DNA of 64,000 nucleotides, taken from Sphingobium naphthae. Its GTDB lineage: Bacteria > Pseudomonadota > Alphaproteobacteria > Sphingomonadales > Sphingomonadaceae. Both the position numbers and the translations under genes were made by a program. This document shows, in pieces, positions 22,426 through 30,407 of this stretch. Numbering within the stretch: the stretch's first letter is position 1; the number at the start of each line of letters is the position of its first letter. A model generated the notes under the pieces. That model was not told the DNA's origin, did not search any database, and saw nothing but the letters and a program-made list of their open reading frames with translations. The stretch covers positions 62,001 through 126,000 of the forward strand of contig NZ_JAJGNO010000012.1 in NCBI RefSeq assembly GCF_020782235.1, written 5' to 3'.

Positions 22426-22998
22426 TTACCGCTGTTCGCCTGCCGCTGCCAGCCCGTCGCGCGCTTCGCGGCGCAGCGCGGCGACTTCCTCCATCGACAC
22501 CACGTCCGCCACCGGCGGCGTCCACTCGCGCTCATGCTTCATCAGCAACAGCCCGGCGCGGTTGACGCGCGCCATGCGCTTCGCCCGGATCGGCGCTATG
22601 ATCTGCTCGATCTCGGCAATGGTCGGAAAGAACCGGCACTTGTGCAGGACCTGGTCGAACGCCGCATACAGGTCGGGCAGGGCATGACCGGAGAGCGCCC
22701 GCCAATAGATCTCCAGCCGCGCATCCTCCCCCGCTTCACTGGCCTGCGGCATGACCATCACCAGCGACAGCTCGCCGATCATGTTCTCGAATTCATCCTC
22801 GGTGGGCGAGGGCGGCGTGCATGCCGCAATATACTGACGCAGGTAGGCGGCCGATTTAGGTCCGATCACCGGCATGTCCGGCAACATGATCCTCTGGTCC
22901 AACAGCGCGTCGAGCTTTTCGGGCAACGATGGCTCTCGCCATTGTCTCACGAACTGGTCCGCTGCTGGGCAAAGGGTGATGGCGGTCTGTGCGGTCAT
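22426..22998 (-). CDS. Phage protein following the initiator, possible helicase loader
   Basis: A 190-residue protein from the ATG at 22998 (MTAQTAITLCPAADQ), with GGAAG six bases upstream. It contains LYAAFDQVLHKCRFFPTIAEIEQI, a pattern seen in replication accessory proteins placed after an initiator (the lambda P position). Its start overlaps the end of the initiator frame by 143 bases, which is long even for phages. The function is inferred from position. Confidence 0.55.
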   Translation of the reverse strand: MTAQTAITLCPAADQFVRQWREPSLPEKLDALLDQRIMLPDMPVIGPKSAAYLRQYIAACTPPSPTEDEFENMIGELSLVMVMPQASEAGEDARLEIYWRALSGHALPDLYAAFDQVLHKCRFFPTIAEIEQIIAPIRAKRMARVNRAGLLLMKHEREWTPPVADVVSMEEVAALRREARDGLAAAGEQR

Positions 22999-23629
22999 GG
23001 CGTCTTCCAAATTCCTCGGCGTTGGTGATCCAGGTCCGCCATGCGGCGTTCCAGTCGTGCTTGCGGGCTTTCGCGCCGCTGGTCGCTGCCCAGTGATCCC
23101 GAAACTTCGACAGCTCCCGCTCCAGGCGGCCGGGCTCCCATCGGCTCACGATGTCGAACGCGACCGTGCCGGGGTTCAGCAGGGCAGGTTGCCAGTCAGT
23201 GGGCAGCCGCGTCGCGCGCTTCCCCGAAGATGCGTCAGCATCTGAGGGTATGATGGTTCTTGACGGTTTGTCCGAAGCCGCTTCGGGGGTCGGCGTCGCT
23301 GGCTTCGGGGGGCAATCCTTTCGGGGCGAAGCCGCTTCGGGGCGAAGCCGCTTCGGGGGTGAAGAGAATTCGGGGGCGCATTGGGGGTGGACGCTGTAGC
23401 GGCACCCTTTGCCCGGCACTTCGATGCGCGTCAGGTGTCCGGCCGCGACCAGGCTCTTGATCGCGGCCTGCACGGTCCGGTCGGTCTTGCTGCATTTTCG
23501 CGCCAGCGTTGCCATCGACGGCCAGCACTGACCCTCATCGTTCGCGCTGTCGGCCAGCGCCAGCAGCACGATCTTCTCGCTATCAGGAAGGTCGATCGCC
23601 CAGACAAGCGACATCACGCGCACACTCAC
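22856..23629 (-). CDS. Replication initiator with winged HTH and internal iterons (helper)
   Basis: A 257-residue protein. The GTG at 23629 overlaps the preceding stop (GTGA), the same coupling as in the island gene. An N-terminal helix-turn-helix-36 domain (GQCWPSMATLARKCSKTDRT) is followed by a repeat-coded Pro/Ala/Glu linker and a C-terminal domain with GAKARKHDWNAAWRTWI. The last 45 residues overlap the next gene and look compositionally odd, so a frameshift near 23010 is possible. It would melt the origin coded inside its own gene. Confidence 0.75.
   Translation of the reverse strand: MSVRVMSLVWAIDLPDSEKIVLLALADSANDEGQCWPSMATLARKCSKTDRTVQAAIKSLVAAGHLTRIEVPGKGCRYSVHPQCAPEFSSPPKRLRPEAASPRKDCPPKPATPTPEAASDKPSRTIIPSDADASSGKRATRLPTDWQPALLNPGTVAFDIVSRWEPGRLERELSKFRDHWAATSGAKARKHDWNAAWRTWITNAEEFGRRHDRTDRHHPLPSSGPVRETMARAIVARKARRAVGPEDHVAGHAGDRT
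23273..23375. repeat. Iterons inside the helper initiator gene, probable prophage origin
   Basis: CGAAGCCGCTTCGGGG occurs three times (starting near 23274, 23328 and 23344), with two partial copies (GGCTTCGGGG near 23301 and ATTCGGGGG near 23369). Each full unit contains a 12-bp palindrome (GAAGCCGCTTCG is nearly symmetric). They code for the initiator's PEAAS-rich linker. The motif differs from the island's iterons, so each element probably uses its own origin. Confidence 0.65.
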
Positions 23630-24054
23630 CTGATCCACCCCCATCCGCGCACGACGTCCAGCGCCTCTTCGGGCTGCCGGATCATCGCCCATGGAAAGCC
23701 CCAGGCGATCAGGTCGTCGCGCCAGCCCTCCTGATCCTCCGACAGGCCGTTGCCGATCTCGCGCTTCACCTCCACGAAGCCGATCTGCAGCGGCCGCGGC
23801 CCGAACAGGATCAGGTCGGGAAAGCCCGGTCGCAGGCCATCCTTGCGCAACGCCGCCATCTGTTTGATGCGCGCCAGCTTGTCGCCGGCCAGGTGCGTGC
23901 CGTTGGGCACATGCACCGCCTCGATGCGATGCATGGCGAGCAGGCGGATGGCGCCGCGCTGGACCGGGCGCTCCTGCATCCCGGCCGGCGCGACACTGCC
24001 AGCCTTCTTCTTGCCCGCGCGCCTGCGCGGCGTCTGGAACCATGATGCTGCCAC
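23626..24054 (-). CDS. VRR-NUC domain nuclease
   Basis: A 142-residue protein. The segment FPDLILFGPRPLQIGFVEVKRE supplies the PD-(D/E)xK residues (PD, then E-x-K) of the VRR-NUC family, and an N-terminal basic stretch precedes it. Stand-alone phage VRR-NUC proteins resolve branched DNA during recombination or packaging. It overlaps the initiator start by four bases in the replication operon. Confidence 0.75.
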   Translation of the reverse strand: MAASWFQTPRRRAGKKKAGSVAPAGMQERPVQRGAIRLLAMHRIEAVHVPNGTHLAGDKLARIKQMAALRKDGLRPGFPDLILFGPRPLQIGFVEVKREIGNGLSEDQEGWRDDLIAWGFPWAMIRQPEEALDVVRGWGWIR

Positions 24055-24060
24055 TGTGGC

Positions 24061-24303
24061 CTATTCCATCCCCAGCGCGGCCAGATAGGTCTGGAGGATC
24101 GCTTCCATCTCCTGCCGGTCGTGCGGCTGCATCTTCCGCAGGCGCACGATCTGACGCATGATCTTGCCGTCATATCCATTGGCCTTCGCCTCCAGATAGA
24201 CGTCCTTGATGTCGTCGCCGATGCCCTTCTTCTCCTCTTCCAGGCGCTCGATGCGCTCGATAAACAGGCGCAGCTGATCGCCTGCGATATTCCCTTCAGA
24301 CAT
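24061..24303 (-). CDS. GapR-like (DUF2312) DNA-binding protein
   Basis: An 80-residue protein. From about residue 10 it follows the DUF2312/GapR pattern closely: [20 protein letters not shown], then [20 protein letters not shown] and [12 protein letters not shown]. GapR of Caulobacter clamps overtwisted DNA ahead of replication forks. A phage copy next to its replication genes may help topoisomerases on phage DNA or disturb the host chromosome. It overlaps the upstream coiled-coil gene by eight bases. Confidence 0.85.
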   Translation of the reverse strand: MSEGNIAGDQLRLFIERIERLEEEKKGIGDDIKDVYLEAKANGYDGKIMRQIVRLRKMQPHDRQEMEAILQTYLAALGME

Positions 24304-24523
24304 TGGACAGTTCCTCGAATATGGACCTCTGTGGGTCGGGATTGGCTTCGATCCAGCGCGCCAGTCGCTGTTCGGCGGCGGACAGGGATGCATCGGCATC
24401 CGCATGCTCCGTCTCGGCAGCGCGCAGCTTCACCCGCGCCCGCTCGACGCGGCGCCGGCACAGGCTGATCACCTCTTGCAGCCGGGCTTTCTCGCCATCC
24501 TCGTCTGGCGCGGGATCGGACAC
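24296..24523 (-). CDS. Small coiled-coil phage protein
   Basis: A 75-residue protein starting with GTG at 24523, one base after the preceding stop. About 45 residues form a coiled coil ([20 protein letters not shown] and [20 protein letters not shown]), followed by [18 protein letters not shown]. No family is recognised. The tight packing with the GapR-like gene suggests shared expression only. Confidence 0.55.
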   Translation of the reverse strand: MSDPAPDEDGEKARLQEVISLCRRRVERARVKLRAAETEHADADASLSAAEQRLARWIEANPDPQRSIFEELSNV

Positions 24524-24524
24524 G

Positions 24525-24914
24525 TCAGGCCGCCAGTGCCAGCGCGCCCTGGCGGCGGTCATGGGCCGTGCGGGCCAGCAGCACGTCTTCCACCACCCGC
24601 ACGGCGTCAGGCCATTCGCTGAACGCGCGCTGGAGCAGCGTGACGGCCGTGACGCGATCGCCCTGGATCAGCGATCGAAGGGCATCCTCCAGGTCGCGCG
24701 CTTCGGGCGAATAGCCGTCCATCACGTCATCCTCATGGACGTAACCCAGAGCGCCCGCTCGGTCGTGAAACAGGTCTTCGTCGATCGTGGCATCAACCTC
24801 GAGTTCCAGGTTCGGGTTGAGTTCCGCGAACGTCTCCAGTCCGCGCCGGTCGATGGCATTGTTCAACACCGCCAGCATCTCTTCGACGGTCACATCTACG
24901 GTATATGTCGTCAT
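24525..24914 (-). CDS. Phage protein of the replication operon, unknown function
   Basis: A 129-residue acidic protein starting MTTYTVDVTVEEMLAVLNNA. The ATG at 24914 has a GGAGGGA-like ribosome site before it. It is mainly helical with several Asp/Glu clusters (VDATIDEDLFHDRAG). It follows the sliding-clamp gene. No motif is recognised. Confidence 0.55.
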   Translation of the reverse strand: MTTYTVDVTVEEMLAVLNNAIDRRGLETFAELNPNLELEVDATIDEDLFHDRAGALGYVHEDDVMDGYSPEARDLEDALRSLIQGDRVTAVTLLQRAFSEWPDAVRVVEDVLLARTAHDRRQGALALAA

Positions 24915-24925
24915 CGCTCCCTCCT

Positions 24926-26077
24926 TCAGGCGCGCATGGGCATGACGCCGGCGATCACGCCCGGCCGGTCGTCGCTGGTGATCATGATGAGGTCGCCGGG
25001 CGCGGTGCCGAAACCCAGCGTCAGCTTGGGCGTCGGGCCGAATATCTTGGCGATCGACTGGGCGTAGATCAGGTTGACGCCGGTCACGATTTCCGGCCCG
25101 CTGTAGCTGCCTTCCATCGGCTCGACCGACCGGCCGCCGTCGGCTGCCGACCCGATCGCCTCGCACCGGTCGGCGTCCAGCTCCAGCCGCACAGCGCGGG
25201 TTTTGCCGTCCGAAGCGCTGCCGGCGGCCCGAATGCTGCGATCCCATTCGGTCGACTGGATTTCCAGCGAGCTGGAGTGGTCGAAGCGCAGCACGCGGCG
25301 ATATGCGGGGTAGGTCGCATCCACCAGCTTGCCAGCGATAGACGCCCGGCCGGCCGACACGGCGAAGCCCTTGTCGTTGATCGACACCTCGACCTGCGCG
25401 CCTTCCGGCAGGTCCGCCAGCATGGCGCAGATCAGGCTGACGGCCTTCGTCCCCACGATGCTGTCGGGCATGCCGTCGGCGCCGGGCGGCGCGGGGTGCT
25501 TCACCTGGGCGACGCGATGCCCGTCCGTCGCCGCGGCGATCAGATGCCCATCCTCGACGTGCAGAAAAACGCCGCACAGATAATAGCGCGTCTCTTCCTG
25601 GCTGACGCAGACGCGAGCGGTGTCCAGCACGCGCAGCAGGGGCGCGGCATCGATGGGGAAGGTGGTGCCATCCGCCACCGCCCTGGGTAGCGGAAAGTCC
25701 GTCGACGGCAGGGTCATCAACTTGCGGGTCGACCGGCCCTGCTTGATGGTGATCGCGCCATGAAGGTAGCTGATCTCCATTGGCCCAGGGCGCAGCGTGT
25801 CGATCGCGGTCACCAGGCGATCCGCTTCCACCGTTGTGTCGATGGCCTGGCCTTCATAGGCGATCTGCCGGCGCGACCAATGATCCAGGTCGGACGCGCA
25901 GATGGTCAAAAGGCCATCCTCCACGCGCAACAAAACATTGGACAGGATCGGGATGGTGCTGCGCCGCTCCACTGTCTGGCGCACGGCGCGCACGGCGGTC
26001 AGCAGCGTATCGCGATCGACGCGCAGGCCTGTGGCGGCTTGGGTGTCGGGTCGCTCAAGGGTGTCGGTGTCGGGCAT
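24926..26077 (-). CDS. dnaN-like: DnaN-like DNA polymerase III beta sliding clamp (phage copy)
   Basis: A 383-residue protein with the three-domain beta-clamp pattern. The first domain opens with DTLLTAVRAVRQTVERRSTI and PILSNVLLRVED, the second contains TRYYLCGVFLHVEDGHLIAAATDGHR, and the third ends with a beta-rich region and GVIAGVMPMRA. The length fits the family (about 370). It would form a ring on DNA and tether polymerase. A phage-borne clamp without a visible phage polymerase suggests recruitment of the host polymerase, or displacement of the host clamp. Confidence 0.85.
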   Translation of the reverse strand: MPDTDTLERPDTQAATGLRVDRDTLLTAVRAVRQTVERRSTIPILSNVLLRVEDGLLTICASDLDHWSRRQIAYEGQAIDTTVEADRLVTAIDTLRPGPMEISYLHGAITIKQGRSTRKLMTLPSTDFPLPRAVADGTTFPIDAAPLLRVLDTARVCVSQEETRYYLCGVFLHVEDGHLIAAATDGHRVAQVKHPAPPGADGMPDSIVGTKAVSLICAMLADLPEGAQVEVSINDKGFAVSAGRASIAGKLVDATYPAYRRVLRFDHSSSLEIQSTEWDRSIRAAGSASDGKTRAVRLELDADRCEAIGSAADGGRSVEPMEGSYSGPEIVTGVNLIYAQSIAKIFGPTPKLTLGFGTAPGDLIMITSDDRPGVIAGVMPMRA

Positions 26078-26087
26078 GGCGGTCCTT

Positions 26088-26351
26088 TCAGGCTGAACGG
26101 GATTGGCTGGGCGGCATGTCCACTTCCATGCCGAGATAGGCGCGGGCGAAGGCGAGGCGGCGGTGCTGCCACTGCGCCGGCACGTCGATCCGGGCGGCCG
26201 TCCGGGCGATCAGATCCTCGATCGCGGCGGACAGCTCTTCACAGCCCTGCCGCTGCGCGGCCTTGCGCATCTGGAATTCGGAGTCTGCGAGCGGCGCATG
26301 CTCTTTCTGCAGCGCCAGGCATCGCCTGGGGGTGACGCGTTTCCCCGTCAT
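26088..26351 (-). CDS. Small phage protein, unknown function
   Basis: An 87-residue helical protein beginning MTGKRVTPRRCLALQKEH and ending MPPSQSRSA. The ATG at 26351 overlaps the stop of the GcrA-like gene (ATGA). No domain is recognised. It stands between two genes that resemble host cell-cycle and replication factors. Confidence 0.55.
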   Translation of the reverse strand: MTGKRVTPRRCLALQKEHAPLADSEFQMRKAAQRQGCEELSAAIEDLIARTAARIDVPAQWQHRRLAFARAYLGMEVDMPPSQSRSA

Positions 26352-26812
26352 GACGCTTGATGCCCCATGTTGGCGGCGAGGGTGCGGAACCGGCCGATGC
26401 ACGCATTCTTGCTCTTGTGCAGGATCTTGCTGACCGCGGCGAAGGTATGTCCCTCGGCGATCCCGTCCATCAGGATCGCATCCTGATCCTCGGTCCAGCC
26501 GCCTTTCCGCTGTCGACGGACGATATGGCCGGCGGTGCGCTTGCCCGTCTTCACGATCGTGACGATGCGCTGGTCGTTGCCGCGCTCGACGGTGATGAAG
26601 CCCATCGCCTCCAGCAGCGAAATAAGGTCGGACGCCTTCGAAGGGCTCGCATATCCCAGCGTCTCGGCCAGCGCATCGTTGGTCGGGCACGGCGTGTCGC
26701 TATTTGCGGCCCGTTCCAGCGCGCGAAACATCTTGGACAGGCGATCGTCGCGCAACTGCTGCTGCGGCGTCCGCTTCGTCTTGGACGGCGCGGTGATGGC
26801 GTGCCCGCTCAT
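26348..26812 (-). CDS. DNA-binding protein with winged HTH and GcrA-like motif
   Basis: A 154-residue protein. Residues about 25-105 form a winged HTH (TNDALAETLGYASPSKASDL, then LEAMGFITVERG). The end (GGWTEDQDAILMDGIAEGHT and KSKNACIGRF) resembles the N-terminal motif of GcrA, W-T-x-E...EG-x-S...RNAVIGK. GcrA is an alphaproteobacterial cofactor that reads methylated promoters. Here the gene overlaps a methyltransferase gene by four bases. The GcrA match is partial and from memory. Confidence 0.6.
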   Translation of the reverse strand: MSGHAITAPSKTKRTPQQQLRDDRLSKMFRALERAANSDTPCPTNDALAETLGYASPSKASDLISLLEAMGFITVERGNDQRIVTIVKTGKRTAGHIVRRQRKGGWTEDQDAILMDGIAEGHTFAAVSKILHKSKNACIGRFRTLAANMGHQAS

Positions 26813-29481
26813 GCCGCCTTCTCCCGGCTGGCATCCTGCTCCATATCGAGCAGGTCGAAGAGCGACGGGACGGCCATCTGATCCTCGGCTTCGCGCAGAT
26901 AGGTGACGCTGTGCGCCCAATAGTCGGGGTTGAGCTCGCTACCCGCGCCGCGCCGGCCGAGCAGGATCGCGCGCATGGGCACGGTGCCCAGGCCGCAGAA
27001 GGGGTCGTAGACCAGCTCGCCTTTGGCCGAATATCGCTCGATCAGCCGGTCGACGATGTCGAACTGCAGCGGGCAGACATGCTTTTCGCGACCCTTCTGC
27101 ACCTGTTCGGCATTGAGCGTACGCATCCGCACCACATCGTCCCAGACGTGGGGATGGTGGCTGCCCGGGTCCAGCGCCATGAAGGTGCGGGGCAGCTTGC
27201 CGCGTGCATCATTGCCGGCACGCGCCTCGATCGTCTCGCCAATCTCCGCGTGCGCCTTGAAGCTGTAGACCAGGTCGCGGCTTTCCTCTCGGAACCGCTT
27301 GGCGAGCTTGCCAACGGCCATATGGGCGAACCGCTCTTCGACCTCCCACAGTTCGGGGATGGTGAGCGGCCGCTCGCCGCTGGAGCGCCAGAAGGCGTGG
27401 GCGTCCAGCTGCCAGCGCGCCAGGCTGTAATCCCCGGCATCCTTTGCGACCGGCCGGTCGGCATAGCCGCGGCTCCGGTCGCTCTGCGGCTTGCGCATCA
27501 GCAGCACATATTCCGGGCTGCCCACACCCATCTTCGTGCCGTCCTTCAGCATCTCGCTATAGGACAGGCGATAGGTCTGGTTGTTCTCGCGCACGACGTC
27601 GGTGACGACCGTGATCATGCCCATGAACTGGAAGCCGTGGCGCATATAATGTTCGATGCACTTGGCATGGAACGGGTTGACCGTCGGCACGCCTTCGCCG
27701 GTCACCGACCCGAACAGGATCCGGTCCTTCACATGGATGCAGGCCAGCCGGCCGGGCGCGAGTGCCCGGAACAGCGCGGGCGTCAGATAGTCCATCTGCG
27801 CGAAGAAATGCGCGTCATCGTCGGTATGGCCGAAGTCGTTATAGCTCGGCGTATATTCATAGTGATTGCTGAAGGGGATCGATGTAACGATCAGGTCCAG
27901 CGACCCTTCCTCCAGCCGCTGCGCCTCGGCGACGCAGTCATTATGCGCCAGCCGCCAATTGTCGCCTGTCGCCTCCTGCCGGTCGACGCCTATGGAGCGC
28001 TTCACATTCTCTGCCGCCGCGGCGTGATTGAGGCCATAGCGCCGGATCAGGTCGGACATGGTGGCGCGGAATTCGTCATCGCGCGCCCACTTTTCCTGCA
28101 ATTCGCGCACGACCTCCGTTTCCGTCTCGGCATGGATGATGTCGATTTCGACGGGATGCGACTGGCCAAAGCGCTGCACGCGGTGGATCGCCTGGATGAA
28201 ATCGCGGAACTTGAAGCCGACCCCGGCGAAGATCGCGCGGTGGCAATGGCGTTGCAGGTTGACGCCGCCGCCCAGCATGATCGGCTTGGCCCCGATCAGC
28301 GGCAGCGCGCCGTCGGCGAACCGGCCGACAATCCCTTCCCGCACGTCCAGCTTCTGCGTGCCATAGACGGTTTCGCACGCGGGCAGGGCCGCCTCGATCG
28401 CGCGGCGCTCATCCTCCAGGTCGTGCCAGATGATGAAATGATCGTCGGGCGCCGCGGCGACGATCTCGGCTGCCTTGCCGATCCGGCTATCCAGCGTGCG
28501 CCGCTTCTCGCGCGATGCCTGCACCACGCCCATGGCGGTATCGCGCATCAGGCGGCCCTGGCCGTTGCTTTCCGGCTCCGCGCTGGCGATGTCCGCCTCC
28601 ACGCAATGCCAGCGCACGATGATCGGCGGCAGGTCATATCCTTCGTCGGAAAAGCCCAGGTCGCTCGGGCGCTGGATGCACACCGACCAGCTGTTCACCC
28701 AGGTCCAGAATTCATCCACCTTGTGCGGGTAAAGCGTCAGGTCGCCAGCTTTCTCGCTGTTCCGCTGGAAGAAGCGGGTCAGCGCCTGGCCGGTGTCCAT
28801 GATGCCCAGGAACCCGGCATAATGGATCATCTCCTTGTACCGGTTCGGCGCAGGCGTGGCGGTCGCGACGAAGCGATAGGGCACGCCCTCGAACAGGGGC
28901 AAAAACTCCTGATAGGTCTTCGACCCGTAGGACCGCAGCACGTCCGCCTCGTCCAGGCTGGCGAAGCCGAACCGGCTGACGTCGATCTTGCCCTCGCGGA
29001 CGCTCTCATAATTGGTCAGGATGATCGGGCAGTCGCCCAGCGCATTGCCATTGATCAGCGTATCCTGCTGGATCGCCTCAACCTCCGCGTCACTCTGCGC
29101 GAACGCGACCGGGATGCCGAGCAACTTGGCATCGTTCAGAAACTCGCGGCGTACATTGAGCGGCAGCACGATGATGCCCCAGCAATTCGCCTTGGCGCAA
29201 ATCAGCGACCCGATCAGCAACTGCTGCATCGTCTTGTGCAGGCCAAAGCTCTCGAACAGGCCGCGCCGGCCCCCTTCTACCGCCCAGCGAACGATATGGC
29301 GGACATGCTCCTTCATCGGCCGTCCGTCGGTTAGATGCGTCGGCACTTCGTCCAGGTCGCACGGAAAGCCGGCCGGCTGCGCCAGCGGGATCTTCGCCTC
29401 CAGAAAGGCGCGGTAATCAGGGTGCAGGTCATCGGTCGCGGAACCGGCATCAACCGGCGCCGCGTCAATCGCGCTGTTCAT
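26809..29481 (-). CDS. Helicase-DNA methyltransferase fusion
   Basis: An 890-residue protein. Residues about 60-470 are an SF2/SNF2-type helicase: GLHKTMQQLL stands for Walker A, DEAD in SLDEADVLRSYG for motif II, and ATPAPNRY and QAIHRVQRFGQS for motifs III and VI. Residues about 510-880 are an N4/N6 DNA methylase with TSIPFSNHYEY at the catalytic motif and DPFCGLGTVPMRAILLGR as the SAM site. It probably modifies phage DNA against restriction while moving along it. The catalytic motif is SIPF rather than the usual DPPY/SPPY. Confidence 0.85.
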   Translation of the reverse strand: MNSAIDAAPVDAGSATDDLHPDYRAFLEAKIPLAQPAGFPCDLDEVPTHLTDGRPMKEHVRHIVRWAVEGGRRGLFESFGLHKTMQQLLIGSLICAKANCWGIIVLPLNVRREFLNDAKLLGIPVAFAQSDAEVEAIQQDTLINGNALGDCPIILTNYESVREGKIDVSRFGFASLDEADVLRSYGSKTYQEFLPLFEGVPYRFVATATPAPNRYKEMIHYAGFLGIMDTGQALTRFFQRNSEKAGDLTLYPHKVDEFWTWVNSWSVCIQRPSDLGFSDEGYDLPPIIVRWHCVEADIASAEPESNGQGRLMRDTAMGVVQASREKRRTLDSRIGKAAEIVAAAPDDHFIIWHDLEDERRAIEAALPACETVYGTQKLDVREGIVGRFADGALPLIGAKPIMLGGGVNLQRHCHRAIFAGVGFKFRDFIQAIHRVQRFGQSHPVEIDIIHAETETEVVRELQEKWARDDEFRATMSDLIRRYGLNHAAAAENVKRSIGVDRQEATGDNWRLAHNDCVAEAQRLEEGSLDLIVTSIPFSNHYEYTPSYNDFGHTDDDAHFFAQMDYLTPALFRALAPGRLACIHVKDRILFGSVTGEGVPTVNPFHAKCIEHYMRHGFQFMGMITVVTDVVRENNQTYRLSYSEMLKDGTKMGVGSPEYVLLMRKPQSDRSRGYADRPVAKDAGDYSLARWQLDAHAFWRSSGERPLTIPELWEVEERFAHMAVGKLAKRFREESRDLVYSFKAHAEIGETIEARAGNDARGKLPRTFMALDPGSHHPHVWDDVVRMRTLNAEQVQKGREKHVCPLQFDIVDRLIERYSAKGELVYDPFCGLGTVPMRAILLGRRGAGSELNPDYWAHSVTYLREAEDQMAVPSLFDLLDMEQDASREKAA

Positions 29482-29514
29482 GGTTTCACTCCTGGGCCGC
29501 CCGGCCCGCTCGGT

Positions 29515-30024
29515 TCAGTCTCCGACGGCGCGCAGGGCCGTCTGCTCGGTTTTGGAAAGGCTCATCAGCCGGTGGCGCAGCGCATCGATCCCGCGCGCGG
29601 CATCGTCCAGCGCGGCCAGGCCGATGTGCGTCAGCTCGTCATTGTCGACCGCGCCCGGCGTCACATCGTCGTTGAGCGCCTGGCTCAGCAGATGCGCCAG
29701 CTTCAGGATCCGGCACAGCTTGTCGCTGTCGCTGATCTCTTCGGCGTCGACAGGAGACAGCTTCTGGCCGATCATCCCCATCACGCCATTGCCCAGCCGG
29801 CCGTTCCATTCGCGGCAGCCCAGCAGGAAGGCGCTGACCGGCATCTCCGATATCGCATTGGCATAATCGCTCGCGCGATCGTCGCTTTTGCCCAGCACCC
29901 GGCCGACGTCCTTCCACGTCAGGCCATCCTCCTTGCGGATCGCGGCCAGATCGTCGCCCAGTTGCTGCAACGCGGCAGAAACGGAAAAGGAGCGGCGGGT
30001 GCCGTGGATGTGCGGCGCGCTCAT
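29515..30024 (-). CDS. Phage regulator-like protein, second early gene
   Basis: A 169-residue protein with a helix-turn-helix-like region near residues 25-65 (LAAIRKEDGLTWKDVGRVLG, then KSDDRASDYANAI) and a helical C-terminal half. It follows the Cro-like gene in the leftward early operon, where lambda carries cII. It may be a second early regulator. The family is not recognised. Confidence 0.6.
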   Translation of the reverse strand: MSAPHIHGTRRSFSVSAALQQLGDDLAAIRKEDGLTWKDVGRVLGKSDDRASDYANAISEMPVSAFLLGCREWNGRLGNGVMGMIGQKLSPVDAEEISDSDKLCRILKLAHLLSQALNDDVTPGAVDNDELTHIGLAALDDAARGIDALRHRLMSLSKTEQTALRAVGD

Positions 30025-30058
30025 GCCTTAGGGCCTTTCTCATGGAACAGGGAAAACA

Positions 30059-30316
30059 TCAGGCGGCATCCTTCTGGGCATTGGGGCAATCGCGCTGCCC
30101 GCAGGCGCGGATTGTCGCATCCTCCAGCCGCAGGTCGCAGATGGTGCAAAGGGCGGGGCGCGTGAGCAGCGCCTCGACCGCAAGCGATGTCCGCTCATCG
30201 ATCGGTAGCGACCCATTCTCGAAGCGAGATATGGTCGACTGATGCAGGCCTAGCTTTTCAGCCAAACCGATCTGCGTAAGGCCCAGCCGAGTGCGGGCAT
30301 CCCGGATTGCGTTCAT
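30059..30316 (-). CDS. Cro-like HTH repressor
   Basis: An 85-residue protein with an XRE helix-turn-helix (RTRLGLTQIGLAEKLGLHQS, then TISRFENG) and a short cysteine-containing C-terminal segment (CTICDLRLEDATIRACGQRDC) that may bind zinc. I start it at the ATG at 30316 because the promoter at 30323-30351 would begin transcription at that base, giving a leaderless mRNA. It is divergent from the S24 repressor, the classical lambda-type switch. Confidence 0.8.
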   Translation of the reverse strand: MNAIRDARTRLGLTQIGLAEKLGLHQSTISRFENGSLPIDERTSLAVEALLTRPALCTICDLRLEDATIRACGQRDCPNAQKDAA

Positions 30317-30322
30317 GACAGC

Positions 30323-30364
30323 AGCATATGCACATGGGAATATATCGTCAATGCAAATATGCAC
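30323..30364 (-). promoter_or_regulatory. Promoter and operators of the leftward early operon
   Basis: On the minus strand TTGACG (30351-30346) and TATGCT (30328-30323) are separated by exactly 17 bp, with the expected start at the Cro-like ATG (30316). The octamer ATATGCAC occurs at 30326-30333 and 30357-30364 on the plus strand. The same octamer recurs at the second repressor-type promoter (32923-32971). It is the probable binding half-site of the prophage repressor. Confidence 0.7.
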
Positions 30365-30371
30365 GCAGGAA

Positions 30372-30400
30372 TTAGCGCCGGTCTCAATTGGAGATTATGC
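30372..30400 (+). promoter_or_regulatory. Candidate promoter for the repressor gene (leaderless)
   Basis: TTAGCG (30372-30377) and TTATGC (30395-30400) are 17 bp apart, and the expected start coincides with the repressor ATG at 30408. Leaderless repressor mRNA is known for lambda cI made from PRM. The hexamers are weak, as is common for maintenance promoters that need activation. Confidence 0.5.
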
Positions 30401-30407
30401 ACTGCGC

